A DNA stretch of 64,000 nt from positions 22,516 to 86,515 of the forward strand of contig JAKBBV010000006.1 in NCBI GenBank assembly GCA_021808285.1. Reading direction: 5' to 3'. Under the pieces are notes generated by a model that saw only the letters and a program-made list of their open reading frames with translations, was not told the DNA's origin and did no database searches. The stretch's first letter is position 1, and every line of letters starts with the position of its first letter. This document shows, in pieces, positions 7,539 to 15,599 of the stretch. Made by a program: the position numbers and the translations under genes. The DNA is from Pseudomonadota bacterium (lineage in GTDB: Bacteria > Pseudomonadota > Alphaproteobacteria > Caulobacterales > Caulobacteraceae).

Positions 7539-8024
7539 TCAGAGTCCCGCATCGGGCAGGGCCTCGGCCAGGCGGGCGGCCATTTCGCGACCCGGCAGGG
7601 CGCGCTGGCCCTCCATGACCGCAGAATAGAGATAGGGTTTTCGGGTTCCCTGGGTCACGCCCTCGGCCCAGCCGACCATGCGCGAGCCGTCCGGAGTGGT
7701 GTTGCAACTGGTCTTGCGGCCGTCGGGGAGGGTGGCGAAGCGGAGGGCCTCCTGCCCGGTGAGCATGCCGGGGCGATCGCAGGCAGGCAGCCCGCGAACG
7801 CAGTTGAATAGTTCGCCATAGCGATAGAGCACCTTGCCGGTCTTGGGGTCGGCCAGAAGCACGCAGGTGGTGGGATCGCCGATCTGGGCGCCGATGTTGG
7901 AATCCAGAGCCGCGGTGGGGAGCCGCGGCCCGCCACGCACCAGATGCTCGACCTTTGAACAGGCGCCGAGCCCGATGACCGGCGCCAGGATGACAAGGAG
8001 CAGGGTCCTGAAGGGCGGCGTCAT
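7539..8024 (-). CDS. Putative lipoprotein of unknown function
   Basis: A 161-aa protein with a lipoprotein signal: MTPPFRTLLLVILAPVIGLGAC, with the lipobox Cys at residue 22. The mature part has several cysteines (TTCVLLAD, LFNCVRGLPACDR, KTSCNTT) that could form disulphides, and no family I can name. The start at 8024 is chosen to give a normal signal peptide; a GTG two codons upstream (8030) is possible. It is an isolated gene between the tRNA and a Rieske oxygenase on the same strand, 84 bp after the latter. Probably anchored in the outer or inner membrane facing the periplasm. Confidence 0.65.
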   Translation of the reverse strand: MTPPFRTLLLVILAPVIGLGACSKVEHLVRGGPRLPTAALDSNIGAQIGDPTTCVLLADPKTGKVLYRYGELFNCVRGLPACDRPGMLTGQEALRFATLPDGRKTSCNTTPDGSRMVGWAEGVTQGTRKPYLYSAVMEGQRALPGREMAARLAEALPDAGL

Positions 8025-8107
8025 GGTCACTCCACTTCCTGTCCCGGCGCAAGGACCCAAGGCCAAGCGCATGTCGACGGTCATATTCCGCCGCGACGGC
8101 GTCACGC

Positions 8108-9214
8108 TCAACTGGTCCAGCGCAAGCGCGTCGGGGCCACGGGGTTGGTGAATGGGCGACCCTCGCGGCGGCTGGCGACCCATTCCCGCTTGAGAGCCTG
8201 GTACCAGCGCGCCTGGCGGTCTGCGTCATCGATCCAGATGAAGCCCGGTCCAAAGGGCAGGTTGGCGTTCTGCAGGTTCACCATGGCGCCGTCCTGGCTC
8301 AGGAACCGCCTCGCCGCCCATCGCACCAGGGGCCGGGCGAGGGCGAAGACGGGGTGATCGGACCACAGGATCTGGGTGATTCGCGTGCGGGTCTCCGACT
8401 CCGGGGTGAGACAGGTGAGGGCGACGAGCTCGCGGCGCCCGACCTTCACATGCTCGAAGCGGAGGCCCGGAAGGCGAAACACGATCTCGGTCACGGGCGC
8501 GCCGCCCAGAAGCCGGTAGGCGAGCGAGTTGGACGAGGGCTGATGGGGCAGCATGGCGAAACCCGCCTCAACCGGGCCGAACGCCTTGTCCTTGGCGTGG
8601 GCCGAGCCGTCGGGCCGCCACCACCACTGGCGATGCACATAGGGACCGTGGGCCGGATCCATGAGGCCGACCACCGCATGATCCATGTGGGTCTCGAAGA
8701 CCTGGCTCTCCACCAGACGCGCACCGCGCGCGGTGAGGCCTGGAAAGACGGGAAGATCGGGAATCGGGTCTGGGGCAGTGCGGCCAGGACCCGGAAGCCA
8801 AACATAGACGAGGCCCTGGCTTTCGGCGATCGGGAAGGCGGCGGCGGCGATGCGGCCGGCATCAACCGTCTGGTCCGGCGTCAGGGAGGGAATCGCGCGA
8901 CAGCGGCCGTCCGGTCCGAAGCGCCAGCCATGATAGGGACAGGCGATGCTGGTCGCTCCATCGGCCTCGGTCACTAGCGTCCCGGCAGAGAGTGGCGCGG
9001 CGCGATGGGGGCAGATATCGCGCAGGGCCATCAGGGCCCCCGCCTTGTCCCGGGCGAGCAGGATCGGCTGACCCAGCATCTCGCGCCGGATCGGCCGGCC
9101 GGGCCGAAGTTCGGTGGAGAGGGCCGCGAAATGCCAGATATCGGTGACGAAAGCCTGGCCGAAGCGAACGTCGTCCGCCTCTGCATCCTTCGCGGGGTCT
9201 GACGCGCGGCCCAT
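8108..9214 (-). CDS. Rieske 2Fe-2S aromatic-ring/O-demethylase-type oxygenase
   Basis: A 368-aa alpha-subunit-type Rieske non-heme iron oxygenase. The N-terminal Rieske domain has C68-x-H70 (ICPHRAAPLSAG) and C92-x2-H95 (ACPYHGW). The catalytic domain has the mononuclear-iron histidine region ETHMDHAVVGLMDPAHGPYVH. Length and layout fit VanA/PobA-like monooxygenases, which demethylate or hydroxylate aromatic or polycyclic substrates with a separate reductase. No reductase gene is adjacent and the substrate is not predictable. The ATG at 9214 gives a 20-residue leader before conserved sequence. Confidence 0.82.
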   Translation of the reverse strand: MGRASDPAKDAEADDVRFGQAFVTDIWHFAALSTELRPGRPIRREMLGQPILLARDKAGALMALRDICPHRAAPLSAGTLVTEADGATSIACPYHGWRFGPDGRCRAIPSLTPDQTVDAGRIAAAAFPIAESQGLVYVWLPGPGRTAPDPIPDLPVFPGLTARGARLVESQVFETHMDHAVVGLMDPAHGPYVHRQWWWRPDGSAHAKDKAFGPVEAGFAMLPHQPSSNSLAYRLLGGAPVTEIVFRLPGLRFEHVKVGRRELVALTCLTPESETRTRITQILWSDHPVFALARPLVRWAARRFLSQDGAMVNLQNANLPFGPGFIWIDDADRQARWYQALKREWVASRREGRPFTNPVAPTRLRWTS

Positions 9215-9435
9215 GGTGGGGGTTTGTAGTGCAGACCCGCGATCAAATCACGCCCGGCCCCTCAACACAGGCCGTGACAGGCGCTCCCCCCCGTCGGGCC
9301 GGCAGGCTTTTGGGGACAGACCGGGGAGGACGAGGGCGTGGCGGCGTGGCCGCGGATGCACAGGCGGGCAACGGGACCTTAACCTTCGCGCGGGCTTGAT
9401 GCGCGCCTTCGATCCTCCCTCTCAGGGCGACGCGC

Positions 9436-10137
9436 GTGCAAAGTCCTCACCTTCAAAATGCCGATCCTGAGATGCCGGAGACCGGCGTGGACCTCTCACC
9501 CGAGGAGATGCGCGATCTGCTGCGTCGCTGCTCGCCCTGGTTGAAGGGTGAGGATGCCCTGCTTTCGGAGCTGGGGCTGCGCCTTGACGCGGCCAACCTG
9601 GTGGAGTTCGGGCCGATCGCCCTCTCGCGGGTGAGCGCCGCCCATCGCCGTGAGTCCGACGAACGCCGCCGCCTCGAAGCCGTGGCCCGGGCCAACTATG
9701 CCGCCCAAGCCCAGACCCATGCCGCGGTCATCGATCTGCTGGACGCCCGGACTCTCGCCGAACTCGCCGACCGGATCGACCATCTGGCGCAGAGCCGGTT
9801 CGGGCTCGCCGCGGGCGTGATCGCCGCCGAGGGAGCGACCTCGTCCCCAGAAGGCTGGGTGGGGCTGGTGGAGGGTCAGGTGGATGCCCTTCTGGGCCCG
9901 CACGGCCTGGCGCGGCTTGGCGTGTGTCCCACGGCCGTGGGGCTGTTCGGCGATCGGGCGCCGATGATCGGCAGCGCCGCGATTCTCCGGCTCGGTATGT
10001 GGAATCCCGTGCGTCAGGGGGTGCTGGCCTTCGGAGCGGCAGACCCGCTCGCCTTCAGCCCGGAGATGGGGGCCGAGCTCGTCACCTTCCTCGCCCGGGT
10101 GGTTGAGCGGACGGCGGAACGATGGCCCGCGCCCTGA
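9436..10137 (+). CDS. DUF484 family protein
   Basis: A 233-aa protein of the DUF484 family (GAF-like fold). This family is commonly encoded directly upstream of xerC and has no firm function. Features are an N-terminal helix (SPEEMRDLLRR), a coiled-coil-like stretch with ARANYAAQAQTHAAVIDLLDA, and a C-terminal GAF-like half ending FGAADPLAFSPEMGAELVTFLARVV, which fits the family's closing block. The start is a GTG at 9436; an ATG at 9472 is possible. It overlaps xerC by 16 bp, indicating coupled expression. Confidence 0.8.
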   Translation: MQSPHLQNADPEMPETGVDLSPEEMRDLLRRCSPWLKGEDALLSELGLRLDAANLVEFGPIALSRVSAAHRRESDERRRLEAVARANYAAQAQTHAAVIDLLDARTLAELADRIDHLAQSRFGLAAGVIAAEGATSSPEGWVGLVEGQVDALLGPHGLARLGVCPTAVGLFGDRAPMIGSAAILRLGMWNPVRQGVLAFGAADPLAFSPEMGAELVTFLARVVERTAERWPAP

Positions 10138-11099
10138 GCCCGTCGACGAGCCCGGATCGCCCTAGCTCAAGCAGGGTCCGCACAGCGGAGGAGGCCCGCG
10201 GGGCCTGGCTCGTCTGGCTCCGCGACGAGCGCCGGGCAAGCCCGCGCACCTTGGAGTCATACGGCGCGGCCGTCACCGCCTTTCTCGCCTTCCTCGCGCG
10301 TCATCAGGGGGAGGAAGTGGGGCTGGAGGGCCTGTCCAGGGTCTCCGCCGCCGAGCTACGCGCCTATCTGGCCCATCGCCGCTCCGGGGAGCGGCCACTC
10401 TCGCCACGCTCTCTCGCCCAGGCCCTTTCCGCTATCCGGTCCTGGTATGGTTTTCTCGACCGCCGTCTGGGGGTGAGCAACGACGCGGTGGCCCGGGTGC
10501 GGGGTCCGCGCGTCAAGCCCGGCGCGCCGCGGCCCGTCTCCGAGCCCGACGCCGCCGCTCTGATCGCCGCCGCCGGCGAGCCGGCCGCCGCCGACCGCAT
10601 CTGGACGGGCCTGCGCGATCAGGCGGTGCTCACCCTGCTCTGGGGCTGCGGCCTGCGCATCTCCGAGGCCCTGTCGCTAAAGCGCGCCGAAGCGCCTTTG
10701 CCGGCGTCCTTGCGCATCCTGGGCAAGGGCGGCAAGACGCGCCTCGTCCCGGTGCTGGGGGCTGTGCGCGAGGCGGTCGACGCCTATCTGGAGGCTGCGC
10801 CCTTCGCCCTGGAGCCTGACGAGCCCCTATTTCGGGCCGTTCGAGGCGGACCCTTGACGCCGCGCCATGTCCAGGCCCTGACCCAGCGCCTGCGCGGCGC
10901 ACTCGGCCTGCCGGATCGGGCGACGCCCCACGCCCTGCGCCACGCCTTCGCCACCCACCTGCTGGGCGCGGGCGCCGATCTGAGGTCGATCCAGGAACTT
11001 CTCGGCCACGCCTCGCTGAGCACCACGCAGCGCTACACCGCCGTGGACGCCCAGGGTCTGCTCGCCGCCTATGACCGCGCTCACCCGCACGCGGCCTGA
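10122..11099 (+). CDS. xerC: Tyrosine recombinase XerC
   Basis: Site-specific recombinase that with XerD resolves chromosome dimers at dif. The 325-aa protein has an N-terminal SAM-like DNA-binding domain (about 25-115) and a catalytic domain with R179 (GLRISE), the Lys in GKGGKTR (about 202-205), H270-x2-R273 (TPHALRHAFATH), H296 (LLGHASLS) and nucleophile Y305 (TQRYT). It overlaps the upstream DUF484 gene, the usual arrangement for xerC. It is not part of a visible integron or island, so it is the housekeeping recombinase. Confidence 0.92.
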   Translation: MARALSPSTSPDRPSSSRVRTAEEARGAWLVWLRDERRASPRTLESYGAAVTAFLAFLARHQGEEVGLEGLSRVSAAELRAYLAHRRSGERPLSPRSLAQALSAIRSWYGFLDRRLGVSNDAVARVRGPRVKPGAPRPVSEPDAAALIAAAGEPAAADRIWTGLRDQAVLTLLWGCGLRISEALSLKRAEAPLPASLRILGKGGKTRLVPVLGAVREAVDAYLEAAPFALEPDEPLFRAVRGGPLTPRHVQALTQRLRGALGLPDRATPHALRHAFATHLLGAGADLRSIQELLGHASLSTTQRYTAVDAQGLLAAYDRAHPHAA

Positions 11100-11120
11100 C
11101 CGGCCCCGGCGGCGCGGCCT

Positions 11121-11972
11121 TCAATCCGCTGAAATCCATCCCGCCGCCTTGAGGCGGGCGACCGCCGCGCGACTGACCGGCGCCTCCAGACCATTGGTCA
11201 ACTCCAGAACGACCTGGCGTCCGCGGAGTCGGCTCCGCGCCACCGCGCCGCGCGCTACCCACCAGGAGCGGTGCACTTGAAGGCCCTCGACCCCCTCAAG
11301 TTCGGCGATGGCGACCTTCAGGGGAATAAGGATGAGGTCCGACCCGCGGGCCGTGTGCGCGCGCACGTAATGGTCCTCCATCCGCAGACACAGAAGCTCG
11401 CGGCCAAGGCGCGCCGGCAACCGTTCAAAAAAGGCGCCGGCGCCCAGGGCGGCGGGAGCAGCGGCGGGAGCAGCGGCGGGAGCGGCGATGGCCTCGACGG
11501 GGCGGGACTCCGCGCCGGTCGTCTCGACTGGGCGATCGGCCGCCCGGCTCCAGCGTTGGTCCATGAGATAGTAGAAGACGAAGGCGAGGGGCTCGGAGAG
11601 GATGAGAACCTGCACATAGGTTCCAAACAGCGGACCGGTCAGCCCGTGATTGGGCGGCCAGATCAGGGCCGAGTAGAGCCGAAGGATCAGCGTCAAGGGC
11701 GCGGCGCCGACAGCGATCGCGAGGCCCAGGGAAAACCAGACGGGCAGATCCACGCGTTCGGCCGTCCGCACGGCCAGCCGCGAGGTCAGCGAGAGCACGC
11801 CAAAACCGATCCAGAGATTGCCGAGCCAGTAGGCGATCCGCATCGGCGCGCCGGCGGCCTGGTAGGTTCCAAACGGGCCGATGACGCCCAGAAAGGCCCC
11901 GATGGCTCCGGCGATGGCGAGGTCGATCGCCCATTCGCGCGGCGTGCCCATAAGGGGGTGTCGGCGGGTCAT
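11121..11972 (-). CDS. Membrane-anchored LytTR-type transcriptional regulator
   Basis: A 283-aa protein with about four N-terminal membrane helices (residues 15-135), an Ala/Pro linker (about 158-180) and a C-terminal LytTR DNA-binding domain (about 185-283). The domain shows the block LCLRMEDHYVRAHTARGSDLI and the motif QVHRSWWVARGAV. The fusion of a membrane domain to LytTR is a common one-component layout in alphaproteobacteria; the signal sensed is unknown. The linker is encoded by a 12-bp tandem repeat. It is convergent with xerC (21 bp between stops) and no obvious target or partner is adjacent. Confidence 0.8.
   Translation of the reverse strand: MTRRHPLMGTPREWAIDLAIAGAIGAFLGVIGPFGTYQAAGAPMRIAYWLGNLWIGFGVLSLTSRLAVRTAERVDLPVWFSLGLAIAVGAAPLTLILRLYSALIWPPNHGLTGPLFGTYVQVLILSEPLAFVFYYLMDQRWSRAADRPVETTGAESRPVEAIAAPAAAPAAAPAALGAGAFFERLPARLGRELLCLRMEDHYVRAHTARGSDLILIPLKVAIAELEGVEGLQVHRSWWVARGAVARSRLRGRQVVLELTNGLEAPVSRAAVARLKAAGWISAD
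11451..11486. repeat. 12-bp tandem repeat in the LytTR linker
   Basis: Three 12-bp units of GGCGGGAGCAGC (the last ends GGC), in frame with the LytTR gene on the minus strand, encode the Ala-Pro-Ala-Ala linker repeats. Such units expand and contract easily by slippage without a frameshift. Confidence 0.9.
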
Positions 11973-12192
11973 GGTGCGGATTTAGCCTGAGCCGCCAGGG
12001 CGCGCCAATCGCCGAACCCGTGGCTGTCGTCGCAGACCCGCGAGGCGGGCGAGCGTCCGGTCCCTCGCCCTCAGATCTGGCGCCCCGAGCCGTTCGCCCT
12101 GACGCGAACCCGTTGGCCCATTGGCGCAGCGTCGCTGGCGGTTCTCGTCACATCGAGGCGGGATGGGGCGGTCCTTTCCACGAGGTGTCCCC

Positions 12193-12822
12193 ATGAGCCT
12201 GGCCCCATCCGCCGCCGCGTCCCCTCTCACGCCCAAACCCTTCGCGGGCGCGCGCATCCATCCCGTGATCCACGCCGGCAAATGGCTGGCGGCCGATCTT
12301 CTCTCGACCCTGGTCTTTGTCGGCCTATACGCCCTCTTTCACAGCCTCGCCCTGGCCATCGCCCTGGGCATCGCCGCGGGGGTCGGGCAGGTCGCCTGGC
12401 TGAGATGGCGCCGGGCGCCCATCGACGCCATGCAGGCGATGAGCCTGGCCCTGGTGGTGGTGTTCGGCGGGGCCTCGCTGCTGACCCGCGATCCGCGGTT
12501 CATCATGCTCAAGCCGACCCTGATCTATGCCGCGATCGGCGCGGTCATGCTCAAGCGCGGGTGGATGCGCCGTTACATGCCCCCCGAGGCGAGCGCGATG
12601 GCGCCCGACCTGGCGGACCGGTTCGGCCATGTCTGGGCGGGCCTGATGTTCCTCACCGGCGCGGTCAATCTCGGCTTCGTGGTCAATGGCGACCCCAAGC
12701 TCTGGGCCGTGTTCATCGGGGTCGCGCCACTGACCTCGAAACTTGTTCTTTTCGCCATCCAGTACGGGGTGACCCGCGCCCTCGTGCGCCAGCGTCTCGC
12801 CGCCGCGCCCGCGCTCTCGTGA
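12193..12822 (+). CDS. YciB/septation protein A-like inner-membrane protein
   Basis: A 209-aa polytopic membrane protein with about five hydrophobic segments. The pattern matches the YciB/IspZ (intracellular septation protein A) family: an early FVGLYALFHSLALAIALGIAAG region, the cytosolic block RDPRFIMLKPTLIYAAIGAVML, and LADRFGHVWAGLMFLTGAVNL near the C-terminus. YciB proteins affect envelope integrity and division in enterics; the molecular role is unclear. The ATG at 12193 starts the family-like region; an in-frame ATG at 12121 is less likely. Convergent with lpd. Confidence 0.75.
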   Translation: MSLAPSAAASPLTPKPFAGARIHPVIHAGKWLAADLLSTLVFVGLYALFHSLALAIALGIAAGVGQVAWLRWRRAPIDAMQAMSLALVVVFGGASLLTRDPRFIMLKPTLIYAAIGAVMLKRGWMRRYMPPEASAMAPDLADRFGHVWAGLMFLTGAVNLGFVVNGDPKLWAVFIGVAPLTSKLVLFAIQYGVTRALVRQRLAAAPALS

Positions 12823-12853
12823 GGCGCCGCGGCCGACGCCCGGCGGAACGCGG

Positions 12854-14248
12854 TCAGGCCTGCATGGTCCAGCCCTCGACCCCCATGGCCGCCTGGCGCA
12901 GCGCCTCGGACCGGGTGGGGTGGGGATGGCAGGTCCTCGCCACATCCTCGGAGGCGCCCCCGAACTCCATGGCCACGCAGTATTCGCCGATCATCTCGCT
13001 CACCGAGGGCCCGATCATGTGCACGCCCAGAATGCGGTCGCTGGCGGCATCCGCCAGCACCTTCACGAAGCCCTCGGCCTCGTGGTTGACCTTGGCCCGG
13101 GAATTGGCGGTAAACGGGAACTTTCCGACCTTGTAGGCGATATTGGCCGCCTTCAACTCCTCCTCGGTGGCGCCGACCGTGGCGACCTCGGGGAAGGTGT
13201 AGATGACATTGGGAATGACGCTGTAGTTCACATGCCCGGCGTGACCGGCGAGGGACTCGATGCAGGCCACCGCCTCGTCCTCGGCCTTGTGCGCCAGCAT
13301 GGGACCGTGGGTGACATCGCCGATGGCGTAGACGCCCGGCGCGCTGGTCGCGAACCGGTCGGTCTCGATGAAGCCCCGCGCATCGGTCTTCACGCCCACT
13401 GCCTCCAGGCCCAGCCCCTCCGTCACCGGACGCCGGCCGATGGCGAGCAGAACATAGTCCGCCTCCAGGGCGCGGGTCTCGCCGCCGGCCACAGGTTCGA
13501 ACGTCACCGTGACCCCGGTCTTCTTGGCCTTGGCGCCGGTGACCTTGGCCCCGAGTTCGAAGACCATTCCCTGCTTGGTCAGAGCCCGCTGAAAGGTCCT
13601 GGCGGTCTCCGCGTCGAGCGTCGGGGTGATGCGATCGAGGTACTCCACCACGGTGACCTGCGCGCCCAGGCGGCGCCAGACCGATCCCAGCTCCAGGCCG
13701 ATGACGCCGGCCCCGATCACCACCAGATGCTTGGGAACCTCCGGCAGGTCGAGGGCGCCGGTGGAATCGACGATCCGCTTCTGGTCCACCTCCACGCCGG
13801 TCAGCGGCGAGGGCTCGGATCCGGTGGCGATCACCACGGCCTTGGCGCTGAGCGCGGTCGCTCCGTCCGGCCCGGTCACCTCCACCTGGCCAGGACCCAC
13901 GAGCCGGCCCCACCCCTTGATCCAGTCCACCTTGTTCTTGCGGAAGAGGAATGCGATGCCCTTGGTCAGGGCGTCCACGGACTGGGCCTTCTGGCCCATC
14001 ATGTTCGGCAGATTGAGCTGGACCGTGGCGTCGATTCCAAGCCCCGCGAAATCCGTCTTCGCCACCTCGAACATCTCCGAGGCGTGCAGCAGGGCCTTGG
14101 AGGGGATGCACCCGACGTTCAGGCAGGTTCCCCCTAGGGTGGCGCGACTCTCCACGCAGGCGGCCTTGAGGCCGAGCTGGCCGGCGCGGATGGCCGCGTT
14201 GTAGCCGCCGGGCCCGCCTCCGATGATGACGACGTCATAGTCGGCCAT
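12854..14248 (-). CDS. lpd: Dihydrolipoamide dehydrogenase (E3)
   Basis: FAD flavoprotein reoxidising dihydrolipoyl groups of 2-oxoacid dehydrogenase complexes with NAD+. The 464-aa protein has the N-terminal FAD motif [13 protein letters not shown], redox-active C42/C47 ([13 protein letters not shown]), an NAD-binding motif [15 protein letters not shown], and the C-terminal His-Glu pair H443/E448 (HPHPTRSE) donated across the dimer. It lies 44 bp downstream of sucB on the same strand and closes the 2-oxoglutarate dehydrogenase set, so it probably serves that complex. Confidence 0.95.
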   Translation of the reverse strand: MADYDVVIIGGGPGGYNAAIRAGQLGLKAACVESRATLGGTCLNVGCIPSKALLHASEMFEVAKTDFAGLGIDATVQLNLPNMMGQKAQSVDALTKGIAFLFRKNKVDWIKGWGRLVGPGQVEVTGPDGATALSAKAVVIATGSEPSPLTGVEVDQKRIVDSTGALDLPEVPKHLVVIGAGVIGLELGSVWRRLGAQVTVVEYLDRITPTLDAETARTFQRALTKQGMVFELGAKVTGAKAKKTGVTVTFEPVAGGETRALEADYVLLAIGRRPVTEGLGLEAVGVKTDARGFIETDRFATSAPGVYAIGDVTHGPMLAHKAEDEAVACIESLAGHAGHVNYSVIPNVIYTFPEVATVGATEEELKAANIAYKVGKFPFTANSRAKVNHEAEGFVKVLADAASDRILGVHMIGPSVSEMIGEYCVAMEFGGASEDVARTCHPHPTRSEALRQAAMGVEGWTMQA

Positions 14249-14292
14249 GGATCGTCTCTTCTCGCTTCTGTTCCTGGAACCCTTGTCGCCGG

Positions 14293-15513
14293 TCAGACTT
14301 CGAGCAGCAGACGCTGTGGATCCTCGATGACCTCCTTGACCTTGACCAGGAAGGTGACGGCGCCCTGGCCATCGACCACTCGGTGATCATAGGAGAGCGC
14401 CAGATACATCATCGGCCGCACGACGATCTGCCCGTTCACGACCACGGGGCGGTCGGCGATCTTGTGCATGCCCAGCACGCCCGACTGCGGCGCGTTGAGA
14501 ATGGGCGTGGACATCAGCGAGCCATAGACCCCGCCATTGGAGATGGTGAAGGTGCCGCCCTGCAGGTCCTCCAAGGCGAGCTTGCCGTCCCTGGCCTTCT
14601 TGCCTAGAGTCGCAATTTCCGCCTCCACGCTGGCGAGGCTGAGGGCGTCGGCGTCGCGCACCACTGGCACCACCAGGCCCCGATCCGTGCCCACGGCGAC
14701 ACCGATGTCGTAGTGGTTCTTGTACACAAGGTCGGTCCCATCGATCTCGGCGTTCACCGCCGGGACCTCCTTGAGGGCGTGGACGCAGGCCTTCACGAAG
14801 AAGCTCATAAAGCCCAGCCTCACCCCGAAACGCTTCTCGAAGGCGTCCTTGTACTGGCTGCGCAGGGCCATGACGGTGCTCATGTCGACCTCGTTGAAGG
14901 TCGTGAGCATGGCGGCGTTGGCCTGGGCCTCCTTCAATCTGCGGGCGATGGTCTGGCGCAAGCGCGTCATGGGCACGCGCTCCTCGAGGGCATGCAGCTC
15001 ACGCGGGGGGGCGGGCGAGGCCGTCGGCGTCGGGGCGGCGGCCCGGGCGGCGAGCGCCGCCAAGGCGTCACCCTTGGTGATCCGACCCTCTTTGCCCTGG
15101 CCCTGGATCGCCCGCGGATCGAGAGCCGACTCCTCAAGGATCCGGCGCACCGAGGGGGACAGGACGTCGGCCGCCGACGGGGCCGGGGTTGCGGACTTTG
15201 GCGACGGCGAGGGCGCTGGCGTCGCCGCCTTGGCCGACGCCGCGGCCTCGGCCGGTTTGTCAGCCTTGGCTGTCGCCTTGCCGGCGCCCAGGACCGCCAG
15301 ACGCTGTCCTGGGACCACGGTGGCCCCTTCTTGCGCCTCGATAGCCGAAAGCACGCCATCCTCCGGAGCGGATACCTCCAGGCTGACCTTGTCGGTCTCG
15401 AGCTCGACGAGCACCTCGTCGCGCTTCACCGCCTCGCCGGGCTTCTTGGCCCAGCGCGCGACGGTGGCCTCGGAGACCGATTCGCCGAGGGTGGGGGTCA
15501 TGATGTCGGTCAT
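14293..15513 (-). CDS. sucB: Dihydrolipoyllysine succinyltransferase (E2 of 2-oxoglutarate dehydrogenase)
   Basis: Core acyltransferase of the 2-oxoglutarate dehydrogenase complex. The 406-aa protein has one lipoyl domain (1-75) with the lipoylated Lys at 42 (ETDKVSLEV), an Ala/Pro-rich linker, a peripheral-subunit-binding domain (about 112-150, [15 protein letters not shown]) and a catalytic domain with His377 and Asp381 (YDHRVVDG). Usual length. It lies between sucA (86 bp upstream) and lpd (44 bp downstream). The Ala/Pro linkers are long and GC-rich but in frame. Confidence 0.95.
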   Translation of the reverse strand: MTDIMTPTLGESVSEATVARWAKKPGEAVKRDEVLVELETDKVSLEVSAPEDGVLSAIEAQEGATVVPGQRLAVLGAGKATAKADKPAEAAASAKAATPAPSPSPKSATPAPSAADVLSPSVRRILEESALDPRAIQGQGKEGRITKGDALAALAARAAAPTPTASPAPPRELHALEERVPMTRLRQTIARRLKEAQANAAMLTTFNEVDMSTVMALRSQYKDAFEKRFGVRLGFMSFFVKACVHALKEVPAVNAEIDGTDLVYKNHYDIGVAVGTDRGLVVPVVRDADALSLASVEAEIATLGKKARDGKLALEDLQGGTFTISNGGVYGSLMSTPILNAPQSGVLGMHKIADRPVVVNGQIVVRPMMYLALSYDHRVVDGQGAVTFLVKVKEVIEDPQRLLLEV

Positions 15514-15599
15514 AAGGGACGTCGTCTCCAGTCACGGCGCCCTGCCGGCGCCCCGTCCCCGAACCGCGAACCGATCCGGAGACCCTCTCCTGTCAGGCC

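Noticed and set aside
9371..9400. TTAACC element before the DUF484 gene, considered as a CtrA site
   Set aside because: Only a half site; the spaced second half needed for a credible CtrA box is not present.
10122..11099. Tyrosine recombinase considered as a phage or integron integrase
   Set aside because: The DUF484 neighbour, XerC-type length and motifs, and lack of attachment sites or cassette genes indicate housekeeping XerC.
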